In this document: in pieces, positions 32,928 to 42,437 of the stretch
Layout: each line of letters opens with the position of its first letter
How positions within the stretch are numbered: the first letter of the stretch is position 1
DNA from: CAYVTZ01 sp964454685
GTDB taxonomy: Bacteria; Bacillota; Clostridia; Christensenellales; Christensenellaceae
Direction of reading: 5' to 3'
DNA: 62,122 nt
Assembly: GCA_964454685.1 (NCBI GenBank)
Contig: CAYVTZ010000016.1
Span: forward strand, 1 to 62,122
Translations under genes and position numbers: made by a program
Notes under the pieces: generated by a model
The model's input: the letters and a program-made list of their open reading frames with translations, nothing else
Databases searched by the model: none
Told to the model about the DNA's origin: nothing

Positions 32928-34745
32928 ATGGTACAGACAATATTACAATATGCGTTATATTTAATCATTCTGGTTGTATTGGCCATCCCGCTTGGCCTGT
33001 ACATCAAAAAGGTGATGTGCGGGGAAAAGACATTCTTGTCGAAAGTCCTGACCCCTTGCGAGAACGTTGTTTATAAAGTTCTCAGAATCGATCAAAAAGA
33101 AGAAATGAACTGGAAGAAGTATTTGGCTTCTGTTTTGCTATTTTCCGGAGTAGGATTTTTATTTTTATTTCTGTTACAGCTATTGCAAGGATACCTTCCG
33201 GGCAACCCGCAGGGCATTCCGGGAATGAGCTGGCACTTATCCTTCAACACGGCTGCAAGTTTTGTGACTAACACCAACTGGCAGTCCTATTCCGGTGAGG
33301 CTGCGTTAAGCTATCTGACACAAGCGATTGGTTTGACGGTGCAAAACTTCGTTTCTGCGGCAACCGGCATCGCGGTGCTGTTTGCCTTGATTCGTGGGTT
33401 TTACAAGGTGAAGGAAAAGGGGCTTGGAAGCTTTTGGGTAGATTTGACCCGGATTGTGCTGCATGTTTTGATTCCGCTGAACATTGTGATTGCATTGTGC
33501 CTGGTGGGCGGCGGCGTTGTACAAAGCTGGAGTAAAGCGGAAACGGTGACCTTGATAGAACCGGTGGCAGTCAGCGCGGAAGGTGAAATCATAGAAAATG
33601 CTGAAATCGACGAACAATCGAACATTGTAATGGTAGATGGGCAGCCGGTTTTGGACGCAAAAATTGTGACGGAGCAATTTGTCCCGCTTGGACCCGCAGC
33701 AAGCCAGGTTGCAATCAAACAAACCGGAACCAACGGGGGAGGCTTCTTTGGCGTAAACTCTGCGCATCCTTTAGAAAATCCGAACGCATTTACGAATATC
33801 ATAGAAATGATTTCGCTTTTGTTGATTCCGATGGCGCTGTGCTTTACCTTTGGAAAGGTGATTCGAAACAAAAAACAAGGCACGGCAATTTTTATGGCCA
33901 TGTTCATTATGCTGGTGGTTGCGCTTGGAAGCATTGCGATCAGTGAACAAACCGCTCCAACTGCACTGTCGGAAAACAGCGCTGTGAATTCCTCGGTGGT
34001 GGAGCAGTCCGGCGGCAACATGGAAGGAAAGGAAACACGCTTTGGCATTGCGACATCCTCAACCTGGGCAACCTTCACTACGGCTGCTTCAAACGGTTCG
34101 GTCAACTCCATGCATGACAGCTACACGCCCCTTGGAGGCATGGTTCAAATGATTCAAATGCAGCTGGGCGAGGTTATTTTCGGCGGCGTTGGCTGCGGAC
34201 TATACGGCATGCTTGCTTTTGCCATATTGACTGTCTTTATTGCCGGTCTGATGGTGGGGCGCACACCGGAATTTCTTGGCAAAAAGATTGAGCCGTATGA
34301 AATGAAATGGTCTGTGTTGGTATGCCTTGCAACCCCGATTGCGATTCTTGTGGGCAGTGGTATTGCGGCGTTGGTGCCGTCTGTGATGGACAGCTTGAAC
34401 AATGGAGGCGCACATGGCTTTTCCGAAGTGCTGTACGCTTACACATCCGCAGGAGGGAACAATGGCTCCGCCTTTGCGGGATTTAATGCCAACACAGCAT
34501 TTCTGAATGTATCCATCGGCCTTGTAATGCTGTTTGCGCGATTCCTGCCGATTGTGGGAACTCTGGCGATTGCGGGCAGCATGGTGCAAAAAAGAAGGGT
34601 GGCCGTTACAGCGGGTACATTATCCACAACAAACGGGATGTTTATATTCCTGCTGATTTTTGTGGTGCTGCTCGTAGGTGCGCTAAGCTTTTTTCCGGCT
34701 TTGGCACTCGGTCCGCTGGCTGAGTTCTTTGGAAACGTTGCGTAA
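32928..34745 (+). CDS. kdpA: Potassium-transporting ATPase subunit A
   Basis: KdpA is the potassium-selective channel subunit. The 605-residue protein keeps the four pseudo-repeat filter regions: TNTNWQSY, GTNGGGFFG with NSAHPLENPN, SSTWATFTTAASNGSVNSM, and SAGGNNGSAFAGF. It is longer than the usual ~557 residues, mainly through an acidic insert at about 205-245 (AEGEIIENAEIDEQ), predicted to be extracytoplasmic, and a Ser/Asn-rich one near 340. AAAGGAG precedes the start. kdpB begins 14 bases after the stop. Confidence 0.96.
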   Translation: MVQTILQYALYLIILVVLAIPLGLYIKKVMCGEKTFLSKVLTPCENVVYKVLRIDQKEEMNWKKYLASVLLFSGVGFLFLFLLQLLQGYLPGNPQGIPGMSWHLSFNTAASFVTNTNWQSYSGEAALSYLTQAIGLTVQNFVSAATGIAVLFALIRGFYKVKEKGLGSFWVDLTRIVLHVLIPLNIVIALCLVGGGVVQSWSKAETVTLIEPVAVSAEGEIIENAEIDEQSNIVMVDGQPVLDAKIVTEQFVPLGPAASQVAIKQTGTNGGGFFGVNSAHPLENPNAFTNIIEMISLLLIPMALCFTFGKVIRNKKQGTAIFMAMFIMLVVALGSIAISEQTAPTALSENSAVNSSVVEQSGGNMEGKETRFGIATSSTWATFTTAASNGSVNSMHDSYTPLGGMVQMIQMQLGEVIFGGVGCGLYGMLAFAILTVFIAGLMVGRTPEFLGKKIEPYEMKWSVLVCLATPIAILVGSGIAALVPSVMDSLNNGGAHGFSEVLYAYTSAGGNNGSAFAGFNANTAFLNVSIGLVMLFARFLPIVGTLAIAGSMVQKRRVAVTAGTLSTTNGMFIFLLIFVVLLVGALSFFPALALGPLAEFFGNVA

Positions 34746-34759
34746 AGGAGGCGCTTATT

Positions 34760-36829
34760 ATGTCATCAAAATCAACCAGTGCGTTTGCGGACTCTAAAAT
34801 GATCGGACGCGCGTTAAAAGACTCATTTATGAAATTAGCTCCCAAAACACAGGCGCGAAATCCGGTGATGCTCCTGGTGTATATCTCGGCGATTCTGACA
34901 ACGATTCTTTGGGTGGCTTCATGGTTTGGCGTGATGGATGCGGCACCCGGCTATACGCTTGCCATTGCTGTGATCCTTTGGTTTACTTGTTTGTTTGCCA
35001 ATTTTGCAGAGGCAATCGCCGAAGGACGAGGCAAGGCGCAGGCGGACGCGCTTCGAGCGGCAAAAAAAGAGGTGGAGGCGCATCGGATTCCTTCTCCTGA
35101 CAAAAAGGAGAGCGTTACCGTTCTCTCTTCCGCGATGCTAAAAAAAGGCGATTTGGTGATTGTGAAAGCCAATGAGCTGATCCCTGCCGACGGTGAAGTT
35201 GTGGAAGGAGCCGCAAGTGTGGATGAATCTGCCATTACGGGAGAGTCCGCACCTGTCATTCGAGAGGCAGGCGGTGACCGCAGCGCCGTAACCGGCGGTA
35301 CAACGGTATTGTCCGATTGGATCGTGGTGCAGGTTACCAGCGAGGCCGGAGAAAGCTTTTTGGATAAAATGATCGCCATGGTGGAGGGTGCGTCTCGAAA
35401 AAAGACACCAAATGAAATCGCGTTACAGATATTTCTTGTAGCGTTGTCCATCATTTTTATTCTGGTAACGCTGTCGCTCTACGCGTATTCGGAGTTTTCC
35501 GCCAAGCTGGCGGGTGCGGTGAATCCGACCTCTATTACGACATTGGTTGCGTTACTGGTGTGCCTTGCCCCGACAACCATTGGCGCGTTGCTATCTGCCA
35601 TAGGGATCGCCGGTATGTCCAGACTGAATCAGGCGAATGTGCTTGCCATGAGTGGCAGAGCGATTGAAGCGGCAGGAGACGTGGATACTTTGATGCTGGA
35701 CAAAACAGGCACCATCACTTTGGGCAACCGCCAAGCACATGACTTTATACCGGTCGACGGCTGTGACCCGTCTGAGCTTGCCGATGCCGCTCAACTATCC
35801 TCGTTGGCTGATGAGACGCCGGAAGGCCGCAGCGTGGTTATTCTTGCGAAAGAGAAGTTCAATATCCGCGCCCGGACATTGCAGGATAAAGGCATGACTT
35901 TTATTCCGTTCACGGCGGTAACACGTATGAGCGGTGTGGATTTTGACGGGCATGAGATCCGAAAAGGGGCAGCCGATTCCATCAAAAGCTATGTGGAAGC
36001 TTTTGGCGGAACCTATTCGGCGGAGTGCGACTGCATTGTAAAAGAAATTTCAAACCAAGGAGGTACCCCGCTGGTGGTGGCGAAGGATCATAAGATCATT
36101 GGTGTGATCCATTTAAAAGATATCATCAAGCAAGGGGTGCGCGAGAAATTTGCTGATTTGCGTAAGATGGGCATAAAGACCATCATGATTACGGGCGACA
36201 ACCCTTTGACCGCAGCGGCAATCGCAGCGGAAGCCGGCGTGGACGACTTTCTTGCGGAAGCCACGCCTGAGGGCAAGCTTCAGATGATTCGGGATTTTCA
36301 GAGCAAGGGGCATTTGGTTGCCATGACAGGAGATGGAACAAATGACGCGCCTGCGCTGGCTCAAGCCGATGTGGCGGTTGCGATGAACACGGGCACACAG
36401 GCGGCAAAGGAAGCGGGGAATATGGTGGATTTGGATTCCTCGCCAACGAAGCTCATCGACATTGTACGCATTGGAAAGCAGCTTCTGATGACGAGAGGAA
36501 GCTTGACCACATTTTCCATTGCAAACGATGTGGCGAAATACTTTGCCATTATCCCTGCGTTGTTTATGGGGCTATACCCCGGACTGGCATCGCTCAACAT
36601 TATGAATTTGCATTCGCCGCAGAGCGCGGTATTGTCTGCAATTATCTACAATGCGCTGATTATCATTGCACTGATCCCGCTGGCTTTAAAGGGCGTGAAA
36701 TATCGGGAAGTATCGGCAGGAAAGCTGCTTTCCGGCAACCTGCTTGTCTACGGAGTCGGCGGGCTGATTGCTCCGTTCATCTTTGTAAAACTGATCGATA
36801 TGCTGCTTGTGGTCTGCGGACTCGCTTAA
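34760..36829 (+). CDS. kdpB: Potassium-transporting ATPase subunit B (P-type ATPase)
   Basis: The 689-residue catalytic subunit has the phosphorylation motif DKTGTITLG, actuator motif TGES, the KdpB-type KGA nucleotide-site segment (IRKGAAD) and the hinge GDGTNDAPALAQADV. Seven membrane helices are expected. It couples ATP hydrolysis to potassium movement through KdpA. AAAGGAGG precedes the start. No missing key residues were noticed. Confidence 0.97.
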   Translation: MSSKSTSAFADSKMIGRALKDSFMKLAPKTQARNPVMLLVYISAILTTILWVASWFGVMDAAPGYTLAIAVILWFTCLFANFAEAIAEGRGKAQADALRAAKKEVEAHRIPSPDKKESVTVLSSAMLKKGDLVIVKANELIPADGEVVEGAASVDESAITGESAPVIREAGGDRSAVTGGTTVLSDWIVVQVTSEAGESFLDKMIAMVEGASRKKTPNEIALQIFLVALSIIFILVTLSLYAYSEFSAKLAGAVNPTSITTLVALLVCLAPTTIGALLSAIGIAGMSRLNQANVLAMSGRAIEAAGDVDTLMLDKTGTITLGNRQAHDFIPVDGCDPSELADAAQLSSLADETPEGRSVVILAKEKFNIRARTLQDKGMTFIPFTAVTRMSGVDFDGHEIRKGAADSIKSYVEAFGGTYSAECDCIVKEISNQGGTPLVVAKDHKIIGVIHLKDIIKQGVREKFADLRKMGIKTIMITGDNPLTAAAIAAEAGVDDFLAEATPEGKLQMIRDFQSKGHLVAMTGDGTNDAPALAQADVAVAMNTGTQAAKEAGNMVDLDSSPTKLIDIVRIGKQLLMTRGSLTTFSIANDVAKYFAIIPALFMGLYPGLASLNIMNLHSPQSAVLSAIIYNALIIIALIPLALKGVKYREVSAGKLLSGNLLVYGVGGLIAPFIFVKLIDMLLVVCGLA

Positions 36830-36844
36830 AGGAGGAAACATTTT

Positions 36845-37447
36845 ATGGAAACAGTTAAAAAAGTTCTGCCCCGCGCGATTGGCATTTTTGCTGTGTTAAC
36901 GATCATATGCGGTGTTTTATATACCGGAGTGATCACGCTGGCGGCACAGGTATTTTTCCCGAATCAAGCGAACGGAAGCATCATTGAAGTGGACGGCGTG
37001 AAATACGGAAGTGAATTACTGGGGCAATATTACACCGATGACGCGCACATGTGGGGCCGCATCATGAACCTTGATGTGAGCACATATCAGGATGAGACCG
37101 GCAACACGCTACTGTATGCCGCGCCATCCAACTTGAGCCCTGCCAGCGACGAATATGCGCAAATGGTTGCCGAGCGCGTGGAGATGATTCGGGCTGCCAA
37201 TCCGCAGATGGGTGATACGGCGATCCCGGTGGATCTTGTTACCGGCTCAGGCAGCGGCCTTGACCCCGATATATCGCCAGCGGCAGCGGAGTATCAAGTT
37301 GCGCGCATTGCTCAGGCACAGGGGATTGGCGAGGAGGAGGTTCGTGATATCATTGATCAATGCACAAGCGGTCGATTGCTTGGTGTGTTTGGAGAAAAAA
37401 CCGTAAATGTATTGAAAGTGAATTTGATGCTGGACGGTATTTTATAA
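36845..37447 (+). CDS. kdpC: Potassium-transporting ATPase subunit C
   Basis: The 200-residue protein has one N-terminal membrane helix (about 12-35) and the KdpC signature region: YTDDAHMWGR, PVDLVTGSGSGLDPDISPAAAEYQVARIA, and the C-terminal FGEKTVNVLKVNLML. It stabilises nucleotide binding by KdpB. AAAGGAGGAAAC precedes the start. A hairpin after the stop separates the pump genes from kdpD. Confidence 0.96.
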   Translation: METVKKVLPRAIGIFAVLTIICGVLYTGVITLAAQVFFPNQANGSIIEVDGVKYGSELLGQYYTDDAHMWGRIMNLDVSTYQDETGNTLLYAAPSNLSPASDEYAQMVAERVEMIRAANPQMGDTAIPVDLVTGSGSGLDPDISPAAAEYQVARIAQAQGIGEEEVRDIIDQCTSGRLLGVFGEKTVNVLKVNLMLDGIL

Positions 37448-37461
37448 GGGGATAGCAGACG

Positions 37462-37495
37462 GCGAGATAACAGTGCGTTATCTCGCTGTTATTTG
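37462..37495 (+). terminator. Hairpin between kdpC and kdpD
   Basis: GCGAGATAAC (37462-37471) and GTTATCTCGC (37477-37486) pair exactly around AGTGC and are followed by TGTTATTTG. The weak T tract suggests partial termination, lowering kdpDE expression relative to the pump. Confidence 0.6.
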
Positions 37496-37600
37496 TGGTA
37501 TAATCTTTATGCGATCTTAATGTGAACAGGCTTATCACTTATGCCTGCTTCATGTAAAAATCGGTATGCTGGAATGGTAGGAACAAAAAAGGGGATTTGC

Positions 37601-40294
37601 ATGGAAGAGCATCGGAAAGATCCGGAGGAAATACTGCGCAGTATACAACGGGAGGAACAAGACAGCCGTATGGGGCACTTGAAAATTTTCTTTGGTTACG
37701 CTGCCGGCGTAGGAAAAACCTATGGAATGCTGAAAGCGGCTTATGCGGCAAAGCGCAGAGGCGTTGACGTTGTGATTGGCTATGTTGAACCGCATGCAAG
37801 ACCTGCAACACTGGCTTTGACCAAAGGCTTTGAGAGCCTAAACCTTACGGAAACGAACTACAATGGGATAACGCTCAATGAATTTGATCTGGACACCGCG
37901 CTGGCGAGAAAACCGCAGCTTATTTTAGTTGATGAGCTTGCGCACACGAATGCGGAGGGCAGCCGGAACAAGAAACGTTATCAAGATATTCGTGAATTGC
38001 TGCGCGCAGGCATTGACGTGTACTCCACCGTTAATGTGCAGCATATCGAGAGCTTAAATGATATGGTTGCATCGATTACCGGTGTAACGGTTCGAGAGCG
38101 CATCCCTGACGAGGTGTTTGACGACGCGGCTCAAGTGGAGCTGGTGGACATTGAGCCGCAGGAACTGCTGGACCGTTTGAATGAAGGGAAAATTTATCGA
38201 GAAGCGCAGGCGCAGCAGGCGCTGGATCATTTTTTCAGCATAGAAAATCTGACTGCCTTGCGGGAAATTGCGCTTAGGCGTTGCGCTGACCGTGTGAACC
38301 GCATGGCGGAAAGTGTGAAAGCGCATAGCGGCAGCGACTATTATACAGACGAGCACATTTTAGTCTGCCTTTCCTCGTCGCCGACAAACCCTAAAATCAT
38401 TCGTACAGCGGCGAGAATGGCGAAGGCCTTTCATGGCGAATTTACAGCATTGTTCGTGGAGACGTCCTATGATCGAAGTATGTCGGACGAGGACAAAGCG
38501 CGGCTGCAAGCGAACATCAGGCTTGCGCAGCAGCTGGGTGCGTCGGTGGAAACCACGTACGGGGACGATGTCGCCATGCAAATTGCTGAATTTGCGCGTT
38601 TATCCGGTGTTTCCAAAGTGGTGCTGGGACGATACGGCGCCATTAGAAGCCGTTTGCTGAAAAAGCAGACGTTAACCGAAAAACTAACCGCGTACGCGCC
38701 GCAGTTGGACATCTACATCATCCCGAATCAAGCGGTTGCGGGGTATCGCCCGCAAAAAACGAAAAAGGAAAGATCAAAGCTGACCACAGCAGACTTACTG
38801 CGCAGTATTGCAATTCTTTCGGCTTCCACTGCCATTGGGTTTGTGTTTTACCATCTGGGATTCAGCGAGGCCAATATTATAACGGTTTACATATTGGGCG
38901 TGCTGCTGACCTCGATCATTACATCCGCGCGTCGATACAGCCTTGTTTCGGCGCTGGTAAGTGTGCTGGTGTTCAATTTCTTTTTCACTGAGCCTCGATT
39001 TTCATTGATGGCGTATGACTCCGGATATCCGGCTACGTTTCTGATCATGTTTGCGGCGGCGTTTATCACCGGAAATCTGGCAATGCGAATCAAGGAACAG
39101 GCGCGACAATCGGCGCAGTCTGCTTTTCGCATGAAAATTATGTTTGAAACGAATCAAGAGCTGCAAAAGGCAACCGAAAAAAATGAAGCGATTGCGGTTA
39201 CGGCAAAGCAGTTAACTCGACTTTTGGAGCGGAGCATTGTCTTTTACATGAGAAAGGGGAATGCGCTGTCTGAACCGATCTTTTTTGCTTATGATGATCT
39301 GATCGGGCAACAAGATTATCTCACGGAAAATGAGCAAGCGGTTGCGACGTGGGTGTACCAGAATAATAAGCGTGCCGGGGCAACGACAGACACGCTTTCC
39401 AGCGCAAAATGTTTATACCTTGCGGTGCGCGTGGAAAGCCGTGTTTATGGTGTGGTGGGCGTGACGATGGATCAGGGTGCGTTGCAGCCCTTTGAAACCA
39501 GTATATTGCTTTCGATTCTTGGCGAATGCGCGATGTCGCTGGAAAATGAACAGATTGCAAAGGAAAGGGAGCAGTCTGCGATCATGGCAAAAAATGAACA
39601 GCTTCGCGCCAATCTGCTGCGCGCCATTTCTCATGATTTGCGCACTCCCTTGACTTCGATTTCGGGAAACGCGGGTGTGCTGATGGCGAATGAATTACAA
39701 ATTTCTCCGGAAAAAAGAAAGCAGCTTTACACAGATATTTACGATGACTCCATGTGGCTGATCAATCTGGTGGAAAACTTACTTGCGGTGACACGCATCA
39801 AGGACGGCAGCATGCACTTGCGATTAAAGCCGGAGCTGATGGACGATGTGATTGCGGAGGCGCTGCGGCATATCAACAGAAAGCAAGCGGAGCACCACAT
39901 TAGCGTGAAGCAGGCGGATGAACTTGCGCTTGCCCGGATGGATGCGCGCCTGATCGTACAGGTGATCATCAATATTGTGGATAATGCGATCAAATATACA
40001 CCGGCCGGGTCGCACATCGAAATTCGGACGTTTGTAAAAGGAAGGCAGATCACAACAGAAATCGCAGATGATGGAGCAGGCATTCCGGACGAAGCGAAAC
40101 AGCGGATTTTTGACATGTTTTATACGGCAAACACCAAAATTGCGGACAGCCGCCGCAGCCTTGGGCTGGGACTGGCGCTGTGCAAATCGATCATTGATGC
40201 GCACGGCGGAGAGATACAAGTATCGGATAAAAGTCCGCAAGGGACGGTGTTCCGATTTACACTGCCGATTGAGGAGGTAACATTACATGAATAG
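37601..40294 (+). CDS. kdpD: Sensor histidine kinase KdpD
   Basis: The 897-residue protein is full-length. The N-terminal KdpD domain has Walker A AAGVGKT, and a universal-stress-like domain follows (about 250-370). Four clustered membrane helices (about 405-505), a GAF-like region, HisKA with ISHDLRTPLTSISGN, and HATPase with GLGLALCKSI complete it. In Firmicutes the stress-like domain can bind c-di-AMP; binding here is not shown. The start at 37601 aligns with the family, with GGGG upstream. The stop overlaps kdpE by eight bases. Confidence 0.95.
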   Translation: MEEHRKDPEEILRSIQREEQDSRMGHLKIFFGYAAGVGKTYGMLKAAYAAKRRGVDVVIGYVEPHARPATLALTKGFESLNLTETNYNGITLNEFDLDTALARKPQLILVDELAHTNAEGSRNKKRYQDIRELLRAGIDVYSTVNVQHIESLNDMVASITGVTVRERIPDEVFDDAAQVELVDIEPQELLDRLNEGKIYREAQAQQALDHFFSIENLTALREIALRRCADRVNRMAESVKAHSGSDYYTDEHILVCLSSSPTNPKIIRTAARMAKAFHGEFTALFVETSYDRSMSDEDKARLQANIRLAQQLGASVETTYGDDVAMQIAEFARLSGVSKVVLGRYGAIRSRLLKKQTLTEKLTAYAPQLDIYIIPNQAVAGYRPQKTKKERSKLTTADLLRSIAILSASTAIGFVFYHLGFSEANIITVYILGVLLTSIITSARRYSLVSALVSVLVFNFFFTEPRFSLMAYDSGYPATFLIMFAAAFITGNLAMRIKEQARQSAQSAFRMKIMFETNQELQKATEKNEAIAVTAKQLTRLLERSIVFYMRKGNALSEPIFFAYDDLIGQQDYLTENEQAVATWVYQNNKRAGATTDTLSSAKCLYLAVRVESRVYGVVGVTMDQGALQPFETSILLSILGECAMSLENEQIAKEREQSAIMAKNEQLRANLLRAISHDLRTPLTSISGNAGVLMANELQISPEKRKQLYTDIYDDSMWLINLVENLLAVTRIKDGSMHLRLKPELMDDVIAEALRHINRKQAEHHISVKQADELALARMDARLIVQVIINIVDNAIKYTPAGSHIEIRTFVKGRQITTEIADDGAGIPDEAKQRIFDMFYTANTKIADSRRSLGLGLALCKSIIDAHGGEIQVSDKSPQGTVFRFTLPIEEVTLHE

Positions 40295-40985
40295 GCCTTT
40301 GCTTTTGGTTGTTGAGGATGATGCTGCAGTGCGCAATCTGATTACAACAACGCTGGAAACACAAGACTACCGCTTTTTGACGGCGCCGAACGGAGAAACT
40401 GCTATTTTAGAGGCTGTTTCGCACAATCCGGACATTGTTTTGCTGGACTTGGGTCTGCCGGACATAGACGGCGTGGATATCATCAAAAAAATACGCACAT
40501 GGTCGTCTGTGCCGATTATTGTTTTAAGTGCGCGCAGCGAAGATACGGATAAAATTGATGCTTTGGATGCGGGTGCCGATGACTATTTGACAAAGCCGTT
40601 CTCTGTGGAGGAACTGCTTGCCCGCATTCGCGTCACACAACGCAGGCTGATTGCCGTGCAGGGTGTGATGCCTTCCGCGCAGACGGTTTTTGAAGCGGGA
40701 TCGCTCAAAGTTGACTATGTTGCGGGCTGTGCATACCTCAACGAGGAAGAGCTGCATTTAACGCCCATCGAATATAAGCTGCTTTGTCTGCTTTCAAAGA
40801 ATGTGGGTAAAGTGCTGACGCATACCTATATCACAAAGGAGATCTGGGGCAGCTCATGGGATAACGATGTGGCATCTTTGCGAGTTTTTATGGCAACCTT
40901 GCGCAAAAAGTTAGAGGCGGAACCAAATTCCCCCCAGTATATTCAAACGCATATCGGTGTGGGTTACCGGATGCTAAAGGGGTAA
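40287..40985 (+). CDS. kdpE: Response regulator KdpE
   Basis: The 232-residue OmpR-type regulator has acidic residues E10-D12, phosphoacceptor D54 (LLDLGLP), the Lys in LTKPF and a C-terminal winged helix with LTPIEYKLLCLL and THIGVGYRM. It should activate the kdp genes when potassium is scarce. GAGGAGG lies just upstream, inside the end of kdpD, and the overlap couples translation. Confidence 0.95.
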   Translation: MNRPLLLVVEDDAAVRNLITTTLETQDYRFLTAPNGETAILEAVSHNPDIVLLDLGLPDIDGVDIIKKIRTWSSVPIIVLSARSEDTDKIDALDAGADDYLTKPFSVEELLARIRVTQRRLIAVQGVMPSAQTVFEAGSLKVDYVAGCAYLNEEELHLTPIEYKLLCLLSKNVGKVLTHTYITKEIWGSSWDNDVASLRVFMATLRKKLEAEPNSPQYIQTHIGVGYRMLKG

Positions 40986-41341
40986 CCACGGGGTCTCCCG
41001 TCACCGCAAAATCAGCGACTGCTTAATCCTTTAAAAACACATCGCCGGTTGCGCAGTAGATTGGAGGGGCGCTGCTTTTCGCAGATGTCCGTTCTTTCGG
41101 GCAATGGAACAGCGATACAAAAGGGGCAGTGACTGCTCCTTTTTGGTCGATATTTTTTGTGGACGAGAATCGCACATGACAGGGAACCTGCTGCATACGC
41201 TGCGCGTTCTTCCTGCGAGCCGGTTGTGCGAGGAATGGCCGGTTACTATATTCTTTCGATGCCTTCGGCACTTTGACGGAGGTTTCTTTTTGGTGCTCAT
41301 ACATGGGCGAATCGGGCGGAAGCATTGTGCAACCAACTGAT
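40986..41341. other. Intergenic region between kdpE and the convergent tetR gene
   Basis: No gene is supported. GGGGCAG and CTGCTCC pair around TGA at 41124-41139 (one G-U pair) and are followed by TTTTT, a probable terminator for the plus-strand kdp transcript. Overlapping minus-strand frames of about 100 codons here have Cys/Arg/Lys-rich, low-hydrophobicity products and look spurious. Confidence 0.45.
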
Positions 41342-41920
41342 TCATTTCTTTGGCTCTATATATAATGCCTGTGGCAGGGTTGTGCGCAGAACCGTTGTAA
41401 GATAGCGTAATGTTTTTTCCTTGTCGGATTTACCCGGCGCGCGAAACCATTTGATGAGGGTTCCTGCCAACGCTTCGGCACAAAAATCGCAAAGAAATTG
41501 CTTGTAATCTTCCGTGACCGAAAGCTTGAGCTCTTGCTCGGCATGATCGATGGTTGCCCTTAAAATTCCGATAAAATCTGAATACAGAAACTTTTTCAGC
41601 CCTTCGCGTCCCAGAGAATCGAACGCACAATTTAGGATGTGCTGGTTTGCGTCTACATAATCCATAACAAACAGAATTGCGTCTTCACAGTTCACCAACA
41701 GATCAAACTTTTTGACCACCTTTACAGCCTCTTGCTCCAGCATCCATATCAACAGGGAAGAAATGTCTTCAAAGTGGTAATAGAACGTTTTTCGATTGAC
41801 GCCGCAATCCTGAACGATTTCGCTGACTGTAATTTTGGAAAGCGCTTTTTTTGCCATCAATTTCTTTAAAGAGGCAGCCAGTGCCATTTTAGTGTTCAGC
41901 GTTGTAACTCTGTGTTCCAT
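41342..41920 (-). CDS. TetR/AcrR-family regulator (DhaS-like C-terminal domain)
   Basis: The 192-residue protein has an N-terminal helix-turn-helix (about 25-50, ITVSEIVQDCGVNRKTFYYHF) and a helical ligand/dimer domain of the TetR_C_8 type (ILRATIDHAEQ, DFCAEALAGTLIKWF). It lies divergent from the MMPL operon and probably represses it. AAGGAG precedes the start at 41920. An inverted repeat overlapping its promoter suggests autoregulation. Confidence 0.88.
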   Translation of the reverse strand: MEHRVTTLNTKMALAASLKKLMAKKALSKITVSEIVQDCGVNRKTFYYHFEDISSLLIWMLEQEAVKVVKKFDLLVNCEDAILFVMDYVDANQHILNCAFDSLGREGLKKFLYSDFIGILRATIDHAEQELKLSVTEDYKQFLCDFCAEALAGTLIKWFRAPGKSDKEKTLRYLTTVLRTTLPQALYIEPKK

Positions 41921-41942
41921 ACATGACTCCTTTATAGAATTT

Positions 41943-41971
41943 ATTATACAGTTGTCCATGAAACCAATCAA
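41943..41971 (-). promoter_or_regulatory. Promoter of the tetR-family gene
   Basis: On the minus strand TTGATT (41971-41966) and TATAAT (41948-41943) are separated by 17 bases, 23 bases before the start codon. Confidence 0.7.
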
Positions 41972-41979
41972 TGGGCAAC
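41951..41979. promoter_or_regulatory. Candidate TetR operator
   Basis: GTTGTCCAT (41951-41959) and ATGGGCAAC (41971-41979) form a 9-bp inverted repeat with one mismatch and an 11-base spacer. It spans the -35 region of the tetR promoter. GTTGTCC occurs again at 42043 and TTGTCC at 41990, which may be further half-sites toward the MMPL operon. Confidence 0.5.
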
Positions 41980-42132
41980 TCCAAGTAATTTGTCCGGAAA
42001 ATGAAAGTTCCGATTCTATTTTGCCCCTCAAATGGAATCCGGTTGTCCGTATTTTACCCAAACGCCACAGGATTGACCATTGTAACGCATGAGATATGCC
42101 GATATGATGCCATTGAAAGGAAGCGAAGTCTT

Positions 42133-42432
42133 ATGGAATATACGTATGATGTCGTTTTAAAAACACAGCTTGGCAATCGAAGGGGGAAACTGCGAGTGAG
42201 GCGAAAACAAGAGGAAATCAATGGCTGTCTCAACATACTTGGACACGAAAACCCTGTTGCGGGGACAGTTGCGGAGGATGGAACATATGCGCTTCAAGGA
42301 GCACTCGTCACTCTGGTGCGCACCATCCCGTTTTTTGCGCAAGGATACGCGGACGAAGAAGCGGTCAATCTAACGCTGCATTGCCCAAGTAACACGTTTT
42401 ATATGACCGGAACGGCGACAAAAGGAGAATAA
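42133..42432 (+). CDS. Small conserved-looking protein leading the MMPL operon
   Basis: The 99-residue protein is rich in beta-like segments (YTYDVVLKTQLGNRRGKLRV, ALVTLVRTIPFFAQGY, LTLHCPSNTFYMTGTA) and has no signal or membrane helix. It resembles a compact lipocalin-like barrel only in a general way; function is unknown. GGAAGC upstream is a moderate ribosome site. The MMPL gene follows by five bases, so it is probably part of that transporter unit. Confidence 0.65.
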   Translation: MEYTYDVVLKTQLGNRRGKLRVRRKQEEINGCLNILGHENPVAGTVAEDGTYALQGALVTLVRTIPFFAQGYADEEAVNLTLHCPSNTFYMTGTATKGE

Positions 42433-42437
42433 AGCAA

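Noticed and set aside
41023..41345. Two overlapping ~100-codon minus-strand frames after tetR
   Set aside because: Cys/Arg/Lys-rich with no hydrophobic core, poor start signals, and a probable terminator hairpin in the middle.
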